Part shown: positions 8,184-17,340 of the stretch, piece after piece
Layout of the letters: each line of letters starts with the position of its first letter
Numbering within the stretch: the stretch's first letter is position 1
Source of the DNA: Mycobacterium simiae
GTDB taxonomy: Bacteria > Actinomycetota > Actinomycetes > Mycobacteriales > Mycobacteriaceae
Reading direction: 5' to 3'
Assembly: GCF_010727605.1 (NCBI RefSeq)
Contig: NZ_AP022568.1
Location: forward strand, 3,162,001-3,226,000
DNA: 64,000 bases
Program-made: the position numbers and the translations under genes
The notes under the pieces: generated by a model
Seen by the model: only the letters and a program-made list of their open reading frames with translations
Told to the model about the DNA's origin: nothing
The model's database searches: none

Positions 8184-9365
8184 TTAGCGGTTTCGCGGCA
8201 GGCCGAGCGCGACCATGCCGATGATGTCGCGCTGCACCTCGTTGGTGCCGCCGCCGAAGGTCAGGATCAGGCAGGCGCGGTGCATCCGCTCGACCCGGCC
8301 GGCCAGCTTGGCCCCCGGCGAATCCTGGCGCAAGGTCGCCGCCGTGCCCAGCACCTCCATCAGCAACCGGTAGGCCTCGGTGGCCAACTCGGTCCCGAAC
8401 ACCTTGGCCGCCGACGCGTCCGCCGGGTTGAGCGATTCGCCGTCCGATGACGCCAGCTCCCAGTTGATCAGCTTGAGCACCTCCGCCTTGGCGTGCACCC
8501 GGGCCAGATTGAGCTGCACCCACTCCGAGTCGATCAGCCGTGCCCCGCCGGAGTCCTTGGTGTTTTGTGCCCACTCCCGAACCTCGCGCAGCGCGAGGAA
8601 GATCGGTTGCGGCGACACCAGCGCGACCCGCTCGTGGTTGAGCTGGTTGGTCACCAGCTTCCAGCCGCCGTTCTCTTCGCCGATCAGGTTGCTCACCGGG
8701 ACGCGCACATCCGAGTAGTAGGTGGCGCTGGTGTCCACACCCGCCATGGTGTGCACCGGCGTCCACGAGAAACCGTCGGCGGTGGTGGGCACGACCAGCA
8801 TCGAGATGCCGCGGTGCTTTTTGGCCTCGGGGTTGGTGCGCACCGCCAGCCAGACCCAGTCCGCGTAGGCGATCAGGCTGGTCCACATCTTCTGGCCGTT
8901 GATGACGTAGTCGTCACCGTCGCGGACGGCAGTGGTACGCAGGTTGGCCAGGTCGGTGCCGGCGCCGGGCTCGGAGTAGCCGATCGAGAAATGCAGCTCC
9001 CCGGCGGCGATCTTGGGCAGGAAGAACTTCTTCTGTTCCTCGGTGCCGAACGCCATGATCGTCGGCGCCACGCTGTTGATCGTCAGGAACGGTACCGGCA
9101 CGCCGGCGATCGCGGCCTCGTCGGTGAAGATCAGCGAGTCCATCGGGGAACGGTCCTGGCCGCCGTACTCCTTGGGCCAGTTCAGGGTCAGCCAGCCGTC
9201 CTTGCCCATCTGCGCGACGGTGTCACGGTACGCGGTGCCGGTCCCGACCTCGCCGCCGCCCGAGGAGGTCAGCGCCTCGCGACGCTCGGGTGTCATAAGC
9301 CCGGTGAAGTACGACCGCAGCTCGCGACGCAGCTCCTCCTGTTCGGGGGTGTAACTGATGCGCAT
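8184..9365 (-). CDS. fadE26: Acyl-CoA dehydrogenase subunit FadE26 (ChsE4)
   Basis: A 393-residue acyl-CoA dehydrogenase with the FAD/substrate signatures GYSEPGAGTDLANLRTTA and the C-terminal FGGGTNEVQRDIIG segment that contributes to FAD binding. It matches Mtb FadE26, partner of FadE27 in the ChsE4-ChsE5 complex acting on the sterol side chain. ATG 9365 follows an AAGGACGG ribosome site. It is the first gene of a leftward operon (fadE26-fadE27-fadD17, perhaps the serine hydrolase). It diverges from fdxD across a 190-bp region that contains a perfect KstR-type box, so it should be induced by cholesterol metabolites. Confidence 0.92.
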   Translation of the reverse strand: MRISYTPEQEELRRELRSYFTGLMTPERREALTSSGGGEVGTGTAYRDTVAQMGKDGWLTLNWPKEYGGQDRSPMDSLIFTDEAAIAGVPVPFLTINSVAPTIMAFGTEEQKKFFLPKIAAGELHFSIGYSEPGAGTDLANLRTTAVRDGDDYVINGQKMWTSLIAYADWVWLAVRTNPEAKKHRGISMLVVPTTADGFSWTPVHTMAGVDTSATYYSDVRVPVSNLIGEENGGWKLVTNQLNHERVALVSPQPIFLALREVREWAQNTKDSGGARLIDSEWVQLNLARVHAKAEVLKLINWELASSDGESLNPADASAAKVFGTELATEAYRLLMEVLGTAATLRQDSPGAKLAGRVERMHRACLILTFGGGTNEVQRDIIGMVALGLPRNR

Positions 9366-9433
9366 TCCAGCCGTCCTTTGCTTAACGTGACACGCTGTGA
9401 CTCGACCAACGGCTACCCGTTCGTCTTCCCGGT

Positions 9434-9447
9434 TGTAACACGTTCTA
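9434..9447. promoter_or_regulatory. KstR operator between fadE26 and fdxD
   Basis: The sequence TGTAACACGTTCTA matches every fixed position of the mycobacterial KstR consensus TnnAACnnGTTnnA. It lies 69 bp from the fadE26 start and 109 bp from the fdxD start, so one site can serve both divergent operons. KstR is the TetR-family repressor of cholesterol catabolism. Confidence 0.88.
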
Positions 9448-9555
9448 GTCTGGGAATCCAGCTACCGTTTCCTCAGGCGTTCGCGAGCCCTATGGTGGAG
9501 CTACATTCTGTGGGGCCATAGGGCCGGATCCCTGGCTAGCTTCAAGGAGGATGCC

Positions 9556-9747
9556 GTGCGGGTGATCGTCGATCGTGACCGGTGCGAAGGTAACGCGGTG
9601 TGCTTGGGAATCGCGCCGGATATCTTCGACCTCGACGATGAGGACTATGCCGTGGTGAAGACCGATCCGATTCCGTCGGACCAAGAAGCTCTCGCCGAGC
9701 AGGCGATCGCCGAGTGTCCGCGCGCGGCGTTGCTGCGTGCGGACTAA
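9556..9747 (+). CDS. fdxD: Ferredoxin FdxD
   Basis: A 63-residue ferredoxin of the [3Fe-4S] type. Cluster ligands are Cys10 and Cys16 in RCEGNAVC and the Cys of AECPRAALL near the C-terminus; the position that would hold the fourth ligand is Asn13. It corresponds to Mtb Rv3503c. Proteins of this type pass electrons to P450s or acyl-CoA dehydrogenase partners; the exact partner here is unknown. The GTG start at 9556 has AAGGAGG 5 nt upstream; an ATG at 9551 is in another frame. It heads the rightward fdxD-hsd4B-mce4 direction. Confidence 0.9.
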   Translation: MRVIVDRDRCEGNAVCLGIAPDIFDLDDEDYAVVKTDPIPSDQEALAEQAIAECPRAALLRAD

Positions 9748-9781
9748 TGGCGAGGACCCCGAAACTAGAGGTATTCATAAA

Positions 9782-10696
9782 TTGAGTAGCAGCACGAACG
9801 CGACCGATCTCTCCGGCAAGGTCGCGGTGGTTACCGGCGCGGCCGCGGGACTGGGGCGCGCCGAGGCGCTTGGGCTGGCGCGCCTGGGTGCGACCGTCGT
9901 CGTCAACGACATCGCCACCGCGCTGGACGCCTCCGACGTCATCGATGAAATCAGCTCGGCCGGCTCCAAGGCCATCGCGGTCTCCGGCGACATCAGTCAG
10001 CGCGCCACCGCCGACGAACTAGTGTCCACCGCCGACGGGCTGGGCGGGCTGGACATCGTGGTGAACAATGCCGGGATCACCCGCGACCGGATGCTGTTCA
10101 ACATGTCCGACGAGGAATGGGATCAGGTCATCGCCGTGCATCTGCGCGGGCACTTCCTGCTCACCCGCAACGCCGCGACCTATTGGCGCGGTAAAGCCAA
10201 AGACGCCGGCGGTTCGATCTTCGGCCGGATCGTCAACACCGCCTCGGAAGCGGGTCTGGTCGGTCCGGTGGGGCAGGCCAACTACGGCGCGGCGAAGGCA
10301 GGCATCATCTCGCTGACCCTGACCGCCGCCCGGGCGCTGGGTCGTTACGGGGTGTGCGCCAATGCCATCTGCCCCCGCGCCCGCACCGCCATGACGGCCG
10401 ACGTGTTCGGCAGCGTGCCGGATATAGAGGAAGGCGATGTCGACCCGTTGTCGCCCGAGCACGTGGTGAAGCTGGTGCAGTTCCTGTCCTCGCCGGCGGC
10501 CGCGGAGGTCAACGGTCAGGTCTTCATCGTCTACGGCCCGCAGGTGACCTTGGTCTCAGCCCCGACGGCGGAGCACCGGTTCATCGCGGACGGTCCCGCC
10601 TGGGACGCTGCTCAACTCACCAGCACTTTGCAGGGCTACTTTGCTGGCCGCGACCCTGAACAGAACTTTTCCGCGACCGCTTTAATGGAGCAATAG
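9782..10696 (+). CDS. hsd4B: Hydroxyacyl-CoA dehydrogenase Hsd4B (ChsB1-like SDR)
   Basis: A classical SDR of about 304 residues. The Rossmann motif is TGAAAGLG, followed by NNAG in VVNNAGITRD and the catalytic YxxxK in NYGAAKAG. The extra C-terminal region (EHRFIADGPAWDAAQL) is typical of the 17-beta-HSD4-like group. It corresponds to Mtb Rv3502c (Hsd4B/ChsB1), a beta-hydroxyacyl-CoA dehydrogenase of cholesterol side-chain oxidation. TTG 9782 with AGAGG 10 nt upstream is one start; GTG 9737, overlapping fdxD, would add 15 residues and cannot be excluded. A 239-bp gap with regulatory sites separates it from yrbE4A. Confidence 0.88.
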   Translation: MSSSTNATDLSGKVAVVTGAAAGLGRAEALGLARLGATVVVNDIATALDASDVIDEISSAGSKAIAVSGDISQRATADELVSTADGLGGLDIVVNNAGITRDRMLFNMSDEEWDQVIAVHLRGHFLLTRNAATYWRGKAKDAGGSIFGRIVNTASEAGLVGPVGQANYGAAKAGIISLTLTAARALGRYGVCANAICPRARTAMTADVFGSVPDIEEGDVDPLSPEHVVKLVQFLSSPAAAEVNGQVFIVYGPQVTLVSAPTAEHRFIADGPAWDAAQLTSTLQGYFAGRDPEQNFSATALMEQ

Positions 10697-10734
10697 CGGC
10701 ATAATAAGGTTCTCCCGGGGGCGGAATCCGTTAG

Positions 10735-10748
10735 TAGAACGTGTGTCA
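10735..10748. promoter_or_regulatory. Degenerate KstR-like site upstream of mce4
   Basis: TAGAACGTGTGTCA matches TnnAACnnGTTnnA except for G in place of the last T of GTT. It lies about 190 bp before yrbE4A, further out than the site at 10802. Confidence 0.4.
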
Positions 10749-10801
10749 GATTAGTACTGCCGGAACGCCCCTGACCAGGGGAAATTGACGCATTGGGCAG
10801 T

Positions 10802-10815
10802 TAGAACCTGTTCAT
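10802..10815. promoter_or_regulatory. KstR-like operator upstream of yrbE4A
   Basis: TAGAACCTGTTCAT matches TnnAACnnGTTnnA except the last base. It abuts a TTGACA hexamer (10815-10820), and an AT-rich TAATATGAT follows at 10841-10849. The hexamer-to-TATGAT spacing (23 nt) is too long for a textbook sigma-70 promoter, so the start site is uncertain. The mce4 operon is a known KstR target in Mtb. Confidence 0.65.
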
Positions 10816-10935
10816 TGACAACCGTGAACTTCTTCTGAGTTAATATGATCCGGCTCACACGGAGCCGGGTGCGACCGAAGACTACGCAAAGGCGACGCAC
10901 AGGTTTCGCCGTGAGCAGCAAAGGGGGGAGTCGGG

Positions 10936-11700
10936 TTGATCCCACAACTCGCCGTCCCGGCCCGTGCTGTCGGCGGGTTCTTCGAGATGATGATCGACAC
11001 CGCCCGTGCGAGCTTCCGTCGGCCCTTTCAGTTCCGCGAGTTCCTGGATCAGACGTGGATGATCGCCCGGGTGTCGTTGGTCCCGACGCTGCTGGTCTCC
11101 ATCCCCTTCACCGTGCTGGTGGCCTTCACCCTCAACATCCTGTTGCGTGAAATCGGTGCGGCCGACTTGTCCGGCGCCGGGACGGCCTTCGGCACCATCA
11201 CCCAGCTGGGTCCGGTGGTCACCGTGCTCGTCGTCGCGGGGGCCGGGGCCACTGCAATCTGTGCCGATTTGGGTGCCCGCACCATCCGCGAAGAGATCGA
11301 CGCAATGCGGGTATTGGGCATCGACCCGATCCATCGGCTGGTGGTGCCCCGCGTGTTGGCGTCGACCGTTGTCGCACTGCTGCTGAACGGTTTGGTGTGC
11401 GCGATCGGTTTATCTGGTGGCTATGTATTCTCCGTCTTCCTCCAGGGTGTCAACCCGGGCGCATTCATCAACGGCCTGACTGTGTTGACCGGACTGCGCG
11501 AGTTGGTGCTTGCCGAGGTCAAGGCGCTGTTGTTCGGCGTGATGGCCGGCCTGGTGGGGTGTTACCGCGGCCTCACGGTCAAGGGCGGGCCGAAGGGTGT
11601 CGGTAATGCCGTCAACGAGACGGTCGTCTATGCGTTCATCTGCCTATTCGTCATCAACGTGGTGATGACCGCAATCGGCGTGCGGTTCTCGACGAAGTGA
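10936..11700 (+). CDS. yrbE4A: Mce4 transporter permease YrbE4A
   Basis: A 254-residue MlaE/YrbE permease with about five to six membrane segments and the conserved cytoplasmic EEIDAMRVLGIDPI loop that contacts the ATPase MceG (encoded elsewhere). The two permeases YrbE4A and YrbE4B form the inner-membrane channel of the Mce4 cholesterol importer. TTG 10936 is preceded by GGGGGAG. Length equals the Mtb Rv3501c product. It starts an eight-gene transporter run with 7 nt to yrbE4B. Confidence 0.95.
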   Translation: MIPQLAVPARAVGGFFEMMIDTARASFRRPFQFREFLDQTWMIARVSLVPTLLVSIPFTVLVAFTLNILLREIGAADLSGAGTAFGTITQLGPVVTVLVVAGAGATAICADLGARTIREEIDAMRVLGIDPIHRLVVPRVLASTVVALLLNGLVCAIGLSGGYVFSVFLQGVNPGAFINGLTVLTGLRELVLAEVKALLFGVMAGLVGCYRGLTVKGGPKGVGNAVNETVVYAFICLFVINVVMTAIGVRFSTK

Positions 11701-11707
11701 GCACCCG

Positions 11708-12550
11708 ATGAGCTACGACCTCACGTACCGGTTCCGCACCTTCGCGGCCCGATTGCAGGGACCGGTCGACGACTTCGGCGAACAGGCGCTGTTCTACGGC
11801 CAGACCATGCGCTATGTCCCCAACGCGCTGACCCGGTACCGCAAGGAGACGATCCGGCTCGTCGCCGAGATGACGCTGGGCGCGGGGGCACTGGTGATGA
11901 TCGGGGGCACGGTCGGTGTCGCCGCGTTCCTGACCCTGGCCTCTGGTGGCGTCATCGCCGTCCAGGGTTACTCGTCTTTGGGCAATATCGGCATCGAGGC
12001 GCTGACCGGTTTCTTGTCCGCGTTCTTGAACGTCCGCGTCGTCGCACCGGTGATCGCCGGCATTGCGCTGGCCGCGACGATCGGCGCCGGGGCCACCGCC
12101 CAACTGGGCGCGATGCGGGTGTCGGAGGAAATCGACGCCGTGGAATGCATGGCTGTGCACTCGGTGTCCTACCTGGTCTCGACTCGGCTGATCGCCGGCC
12201 TCGTGGCGATCATTCCGCTCTACTCGTTGTCGGTGCTGGCCGCATTCTTCGCGGCGCGCTTCACCACTGTGTTCATCAATGGCCAGTCAGCCGGCCTGTA
12301 TGACCACTACTTCAATACCTTCCTGATCCCGTCGGACCTGCTGTGGTCGTTCTTGCAGGCCGTTGTGATGTCCATCGCGGTGATGCTGGTGCATACCTAC
12401 TACGGCTACAACGCCGGCGGCGGGCCAGTCGGTGTGGGCATCGCGGTCGGTCAGGCGGTGCGGACCTCGCTGATCGTCGTCGTCGTCATTACTTTGTTCA
12501 TCTCGCTGGCCGTCTACGGGGCGTCCGGTAACTTCAACCTCTCCGGGTAA
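11708..12550 (+). CDS. yrbE4B: Mce4 transporter permease YrbE4B
   Basis: A 280-residue second MlaE-family permease with the loop SEEIDAVECMAVHSVSYL and several hydrophobic helices (for example around ALVMIGGTVGVAAFLTLASG). It pairs with YrbE4A in the cytoplasmic membrane to carry sterol delivered by the Mce4A-F proteins. ATG 11708 lies 7 nt after yrbE4A; mce4A follows after 16 nt. Length and sequence agree with Mtb Rv3500c. Confidence 0.95.
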   Translation: MSYDLTYRFRTFAARLQGPVDDFGEQALFYGQTMRYVPNALTRYRKETIRLVAEMTLGAGALVMIGGTVGVAAFLTLASGGVIAVQGYSSLGNIGIEALTGFLSAFLNVRVVAPVIAGIALAATIGAGATAQLGAMRVSEEIDAVECMAVHSVSYLVSTRLIAGLVAIIPLYSLSVLAAFFAARFTTVFINGQSAGLYDHYFNTFLIPSDLLWSFLQAVVMSIAVMLVHTYYGYNAGGGPVGVGIAVGQAVRTSLIVVVVITLFISLAVYGASGNFNLSG

Positions 12551-12566
12551 GGGACCGCTTCGATAC

Positions 12567-13769
12567 ATGGCAGATACCGATCCACGACGCACAACGGTAC
12601 GGCTGGCAGCGGCGCTGCTGGCCAGTTTGTTGGTGGCGTTTTCGGTGCTGACCTACCTCTCGTACACGGCGGCGTTCGCCTCGGTCGACACCGTCACTGT
12701 CGCAACTCCGCGGGCCGGGCTGGTGATGGACAAGGGCGCCAAGGTCAAATACCGCGGCATCCAGATCGGCAAGGTCACCGACATCAGCTACGGCGACGAC
12801 CAGGCGCGGCTTACCCTGGCAATCAACAGCGACGATATGCATTACGTGCCGTCCAACGCGGCGGTGCACATCGCGGGCAACACCATCTTCGGTGCCAAGT
12901 CGGTCGAATTCATTCCGCCGCAAACGCCGTCGCCGACATCCCTGCGGCCCAATGCGCATGTCGAAGCCTCCGCGGTGCAACTGGAAGTCAACACGTTGTT
13001 CCAGTCGCTGATCGACCTGCTGCACAAGGTCGATCCGGTCGAATTGAACGGCACGCTGAGCGCCTTCGCCGAGGGGCTGCGCGGTCACGGCGACGACCTC
13101 GGCGCGTTGCTGTCGGGATTGAATACCCTTTCCGAGCAAGCGAATCCGAAGCTGTCCACCCTGCAGGAGGATTTCCGCAAGGCCGCCGTCGTCACCGGCG
13201 TCTACGGCGACGCGGCGCCGGACCTGAACACGATCTTCGACAACCTGCCCACCATCAACAAGACCGTCGTTGACGAGCAGAAGAACCTCAACGACACACT
13301 GTTGGCGACGATCGGTCTGTCCAACAACGCCTATGACACCTTGGCGCCGGCCGAGCAGGATTTGATCGCCGCCATCAATCGGTTGCGCGCACCGGTCAAG
13401 GTAGCCGCCGACTACTCGCCCGAATTCGGTTGCCTATTCGGCGGTATCGAGCGCGGTATCAAGGAGTTCGCCCCGCTACTCGGTGTTCGCAAGGCCGGCC
13501 TGTTCACCTCGTCGAACTTCGTGTTGGGTGCGCCGTCGTATACCTACCCCGAGTCGCTGCCAATCGTGAACGCCTCCGGTGGGCCGAATTGCCGTGGGTT
13601 GCCGGACATCCCGACCAAGCAGAACGGCGGATCGTTCTACCGCTCGCAGTTCTTGGTCACCGACAACGCCAATATCCCGTACGAGCCGTTCACCGAACTC
13701 CAGGTCGACGCGCCCTCGACGCTGCAGTTCCTGTTCCACGGCGCCTTCGCGGAACGGGACGACTTTTAA
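12567..13769 (+). CDS. mce4A: Mce4A, substrate-binding MCE protein
   Basis: A 400-residue MCE-family protein with one N-terminal membrane segment (AALLASLLVAFSVLTYLSY), the MlaD-type MCE beta-barrel domain at about residues 40-120 (GLVMDKGAKVKYRGIQIGKV), then a long helical region forming the needle. Mce4A-F build a heterohexameric periplasmic tunnel for cholesterol. It is the same length as the Mtb Rv3499c product. Its stop TAA overlaps the mce4B ATG as TAATG. Confidence 0.95.
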   Translation: MADTDPRRTTVRLAAALLASLLVAFSVLTYLSYTAAFASVDTVTVATPRAGLVMDKGAKVKYRGIQIGKVTDISYGDDQARLTLAINSDDMHYVPSNAAVHIAGNTIFGAKSVEFIPPQTPSPTSLRPNAHVEASAVQLEVNTLFQSLIDLLHKVDPVELNGTLSAFAEGLRGHGDDLGALLSGLNTLSEQANPKLSTLQEDFRKAAVVTGVYGDAAPDLNTIFDNLPTINKTVVDEQKNLNDTLLATIGLSNNAYDTLAPAEQDLIAAINRLRAPVKVAADYSPEFGCLFGGIERGIKEFAPLLGVRKAGLFTSSNFVLGAPSYTYPESLPIVNASGGPNCRGLPDIPTKQNGGSFYRSQFLVTDNANIPYEPFTELQVDAPSTLQFLFHGAFAERDDF

Positions 13770-14821
13770 TGGTTGGTTCGGAAATGCCGTCGCACCGGTC
13801 GATGGTGATCAAGGTCAGCATTTTCACCGTCACGATGTTGCTCGTTGCCGCGGGCCTGGTGGTGGTTTTCGGCGACTTCCGGTTCGGGGATGAAAACACC
13901 TACCATGCAACGTTTATCGACGCGTCCCGATTGAAGGCCGGCCAGAAGGTGCGCATCTCCGGGGTGCCGGTGGGGTCGGTGACAGGCATCAAACTCAACT
14001 CAGACAACACCGTCGACGTCGGATTCGAAATCGACAGCCGCTACACGCTGTACTCATCGACCCGCGCGGTAATCCGGTACGAAAACCTGGTCGGTGACCG
14101 GTTTTTGGAGATCACCTCGGGGCCGGGGGAATTGCGCAAGTTGCCGCCGGGCGGAACGATCAACGCCCAACACACCCAGCCGGCGCTGGACTTGGACGCG
14201 CTGCTGGGCGGACTCAAGCCGGTGCTCAAGGGTCTGGATGCGGACAAGGTCAACACGATCAGCGGCGCCGTGATCGAGCTGTTGCAGGGTCAAGGCGGGG
14301 CGTTGTCGGACGTGCTGGCCAACACCAGCGCCTTCTCGACGGCACTGGGCCAGCGCGATCAACTCATCGGTGACGCGATCACCAACCTCAACACGGTGCT
14401 GGGCACCATCGATCAAAAGAGTGCCCAATTCTCGGCCAGCGTGGACCAGCTCCAACAACTGATCACCGGGCTGGCCAAAAACAAGGATTCGATCGCGGGC
14501 GCTATTCCGCCGCTGGCGTCAACGACGACGGATCTGACTGAGCTGCTGCAGAAGTCACGTCGGCCGCTGCAGGGCATCCTGGAAAATACCCGGCCGCTGG
14601 CCACCGAGCTCGACAATCGCAAGGCCGAGGTCAACAACGACATCGAGCAATTGGGCGAGGACTATCTGCGCCTGGCCGCGCTCGGTGCATACGGATCGTT
14701 CTTCAACATCTACTTCTGCTCCGTAACCATCAAGATCAACGGACCGGCCGGCAGCGACATTCTGCTGCCCCTCGGTGGCCAGGTGGATCCCAGCCAGGGG
14801 AGGTGCGCCTTTGTCAAATAA
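13769..14821 (+). CDS. mce4B: Mce4B, MCE protein
   Basis: A 350-residue MCE protein. A membrane anchor (VSIFTVTMLLVAAGLVVVFG) is followed by the MCE domain with RLKAGQKVRISGVPVGSV and a helical tail rich in heptads. ATG 13769 overlaps the mce4A stop (TAATG); the length equals the Mtb Rv3498c product. The 3' end overlaps the mce4C TTG start by 11 nt. It is one of six subunits of the Mce4 cholesterol tunnel. Confidence 0.95.
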   Translation: MVGSEMPSHRSMVIKVSIFTVTMLLVAAGLVVVFGDFRFGDENTYHATFIDASRLKAGQKVRISGVPVGSVTGIKLNSDNTVDVGFEIDSRYTLYSSTRAVIRYENLVGDRFLEITSGPGELRKLPPGGTINAQHTQPALDLDALLGGLKPVLKGLDADKVNTISGAVIELLQGQGGALSDVLANTSAFSTALGQRDQLIGDAITNLNTVLGTIDQKSAQFSASVDQLQQLITGLAKNKDSIAGAIPPLASTTTDLTELLQKSRRPLQGILENTRPLATELDNRKAEVNNDIEQLGEDYLRLAALGAYGSFFNIYFCSVTIKINGPAGSDILLPLGGQVDPSQGRCAFVK

Positions 14822-15875
14822 CCCGAAACGTGAACGCGATCCACTGCGCACCGGGGTATTCGGAGTCGTGCTGGTGGTCTGTATTGTGCTGCTCGCCTTC
14901 GGCTATGCCAGCTTGCCGTTCTACCCGCAGGGCAAGGTGTACGACGCCTACTTCAGCGACGCCGGCGGGATCACGCCCGGGAATTCGATCTACGTCTCCG
15001 GTGTCAAGGTGGGCAAGGTGCAGGAAGTCGGTCTGGCCGGCGACAGCGCCAAGGTGACGTTCTCGGTGGATCGCCACATCGCCGTGGGTGACCAGTCGTT
15101 GGCCGCGATCCGGACCGACACCATCCTTGGCGAGCGCTCGATCGCGGTCACGCCGGCGGGTCATGGCAAGGCGACCAGCATTCCGCGCAGCCGCACGACC
15201 ACGCCGTACACGCTGGCCGGTGCCCTCGAGGACCTCGGCCAGAATGCGAACAACTTGGACAAACCACAGTTCGAACAGGCGTTGAACGTGCTCACCGACA
15301 CGTTGCAGGACGCCACCCCGGAATTGCGCGGCGCGCTGGACGGGGTCACCTCGTTGTCGCGCACCCTGAACCGCCGTGACGAGGCATTGCAAAACCTGCT
15401 GGCCCACGCGAAGTCGGTAACCGCGGTGCTGTCCGACCGAGCCAATCAGGTCAACCAGCTGGTGAACGACGGCAACGAGTTGTTCGCCGCCCTCGATGAG
15501 CGCCGAGGTGCACTGGCGCAACTGATCTCGGGAATCAGCGGTTTGTCGACACAGATCTCCGGTTTCGTCGCCGACAACCGCAAGGAATTCGGCCCGGCGC
15601 TCAGCAAGCTCAACGACGTGTTGAGCAATCTCAACGAGCGCCGCGATTACATCACCGAGGCGCTGAAACGGCTGCCCACCTACGCGACCGAGCTCGGCGA
15701 GGTGGTGGGCTCCGGGCCGGGCTTCAACGTCAACGTCTACGGGGTGATCCCGGCGCCGCTGCTGGCCGCGATGTTCGACTTCTTCTATCAGCCGGGTAAG
15801 TTGCCGGCCAGCCTGTCGGACTACCTGCGCGGGCTGATCCAGGAGCGCTGGACCATCAGGCCGAAGTCACCATGA
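14811..15875 (+). CDS. mce4C: Mce4C, MCE protein
   Basis: A 354-residue MCE protein starting LSNNPKRERDPLRTGVFG, followed by a membrane segment (VVLVVCIVLLAFGYASL) and the MCE domain (GGITPGNSIYVSGVKVGKV). TTG 14811 is chosen because the basic N-terminus is conserved with Mtb Rv3497c, and it overlaps mce4B by 11 nt, which suggests coupling. The C-terminal part is coiled and ends RWTIRPKSP. The gap to mce4D is 16 nt. Confidence 0.94.
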   Translation: MSNNPKRERDPLRTGVFGVVLVVCIVLLAFGYASLPFYPQGKVYDAYFSDAGGITPGNSIYVSGVKVGKVQEVGLAGDSAKVTFSVDRHIAVGDQSLAAIRTDTILGERSIAVTPAGHGKATSIPRSRTTTPYTLAGALEDLGQNANNLDKPQFEQALNVLTDTLQDATPELRGALDGVTSLSRTLNRRDEALQNLLAHAKSVTAVLSDRANQVNQLVNDGNELFAALDERRGALAQLISGISGLSTQISGFVADNRKEFGPALSKLNDVLSNLNERRDYITEALKRLPTYATELGEVVGSGPGFNVNVYGVIPAPLLAAMFDFFYQPGKLPASLSDYLRGLIQERWTIRPKSP

Positions 15876-15891
15876 TGCAGAGATTGGCCTC

Positions 15892-17340
15892 ATGAGAAGG
15901 CTCGCCGGCAGCCGGGGGTTGCGTTACTTCACCATCATCGCGTTGGTCGCGGTGCTGGTGGGTGGCGTGTATGTGCTGACTGCGCAAGCGAATAACCGCA
16001 CCATCGTCGGCTACTTCACCTCCGCGGTCGGGCTCTATCCCGGTGACCAGGTACGCATCCTCGGAGTCCCGGTGGGCACGATCGACTCGATCGAGCCCCG
16101 GCCATCCGACGTCAAGATCACCATGACGGTGCCCAAGGACGTGAAGATCCCGAATGATGCGCGGGCCGTCGTCATGTCGCCAAATCTGGTGGCGGCGCGC
16201 TTCATTCAGATCGCCCCCGCTTACACCGGCGGGGCGGTGCTGCCCGACGGCGGCAGCATCGACCTGAACCGTACCGCCGTGCCGGTGGAGTGGGACGAGG
16301 TAAAGGAAGCGCTGACTCAACTGTCCGTCTCGCTCGGGCCGACCAGCGGCTCCATGCAGGGGCCGTTGGGTGCGGCGATCAACCAGGCCGCCAACACATT
16401 CGACGGCAAGGGTGAATCGTTCCACAGTGCGCTGCGGGAGCTCTCGCAAGTCGCCGGGCGGCTGGGGGATTCGCGCAGCGACATCTTCGGCACGGTCAAG
16501 AACCTGCAGGTTTTGGTCAACGCGTTGTCGGAGAGCAACGAGCAGATCGTGCAGTTCGCCGGAAATGTCGCGTCGGTCTCCCAGGTACTCGCCGACAGCT
16601 CGCGCCACCTGGACAACACCCTGGGCACCCTCAACCAGGCGCTGTCCGACATCCGCGGCTTCCTGCACGAGAACAACTCGACATTGATCGACACGGTCAA
16701 CCAGCTCAACGATTTCAGCAAGACGTTGAGCGACCAGAGCGACAACATCGAACAGGTGCTGCACGTAGCGGGGCCCGGCATCGCGAACTTCTACAACATC
16801 TATGACCCGGCGCAGGGCACGCTGAACGGTCTGCTGTCAATCCCCGAGTTCGCCAACCCGGTGCAGTTCATCTGCGGTGGCTCGTTCGAAACCGCTGGCG
16901 GCCCAAGGGCTCCCGACTACTACCGACGCGCCGAGCTGTGCCGCGAGCGGCTGGGCCCGGTGCTGCGCCGGCTGGCGGTGAACTACCCGCCGATCATGTT
17001 CCACCCGCTCAACACGATCACGGCGTACAAGGGGCAGATAATCTACGACACCCCTCAAACGCAAGCCAAGGCGCAGACCCCGATCCCGCAGCTGACGTGG
17101 GTGCCGGCCAGCGGCGCCGCGCCTGCCCCCACGCAGAATCCGGCCGACCTGCAGGCCCTGTTGGTGCCGACGGCCCCGCCGGCCGCCCCACCGCCGGGTG
17201 CTCCGGGCCCGGCGAACGCGCCGGGACCCGGCCCGAATGCGGGTTCAGCGTTCGGCCCGCTGCCCGGCCCGGCCCCCAATTCCGGACCTGCCCCGGGACC
17301 TTCGGCGGGACTGCAGAACGGTCAGGGGTCCGGCGGATGA
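15892..17340 (+). CDS. mce4D: Mce4D, MCE protein with Pro-rich tail
   Basis: A 482-residue MCE protein. It has an N-terminal membrane anchor (YFTIIALVAVLVGGVYVL), the MCE domain (AVGLYPGDQVRILGVPVG), a long helical region and a C-terminal Pro/Gly/Ala-rich tail from about residue 405 (PAAPPPGAPGPANAPGPG and onward). It is longer than my recollection of the Mtb Rv3496c product (about 450), the surplus lying in that tail. The stop overlaps the mce4E start as ATGA. Confidence 0.93.
   Translation: MRRLAGSRGLRYFTIIALVAVLVGGVYVLTAQANNRTIVGYFTSAVGLYPGDQVRILGVPVGTIDSIEPRPSDVKITMTVPKDVKIPNDARAVVMSPNLVAARFIQIAPAYTGGAVLPDGGSIDLNRTAVPVEWDEVKEALTQLSVSLGPTSGSMQGPLGAAINQAANTFDGKGESFHSALRELSQVAGRLGDSRSDIFGTVKNLQVLVNALSESNEQIVQFAGNVASVSQVLADSSRHLDNTLGTLNQALSDIRGFLHENNSTLIDTVNQLNDFSKTLSDQSDNIEQVLHVAGPGIANFYNIYDPAQGTLNGLLSIPEFANPVQFICGGSFETAGGPRAPDYYRRAELCRERLGPVLRRLAVNYPPIMFHPLNTITAYKGQIIYDTPQTQAKAQTPIPQLTWVPASGAAPAPTQNPADLQALLVPTAPPAAPPPGAPGPANAPGPGPNAGSAFGPLPGPAPNSGPAPGPSAGLQNGQGSGG

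Noticed and set aside
7066..8886. Long version of fadE27 starting at 8886
   Set aside because: The extra 240 codons are antisense-like shadow within fadE26; ATG 8163 matches the known N-terminus.
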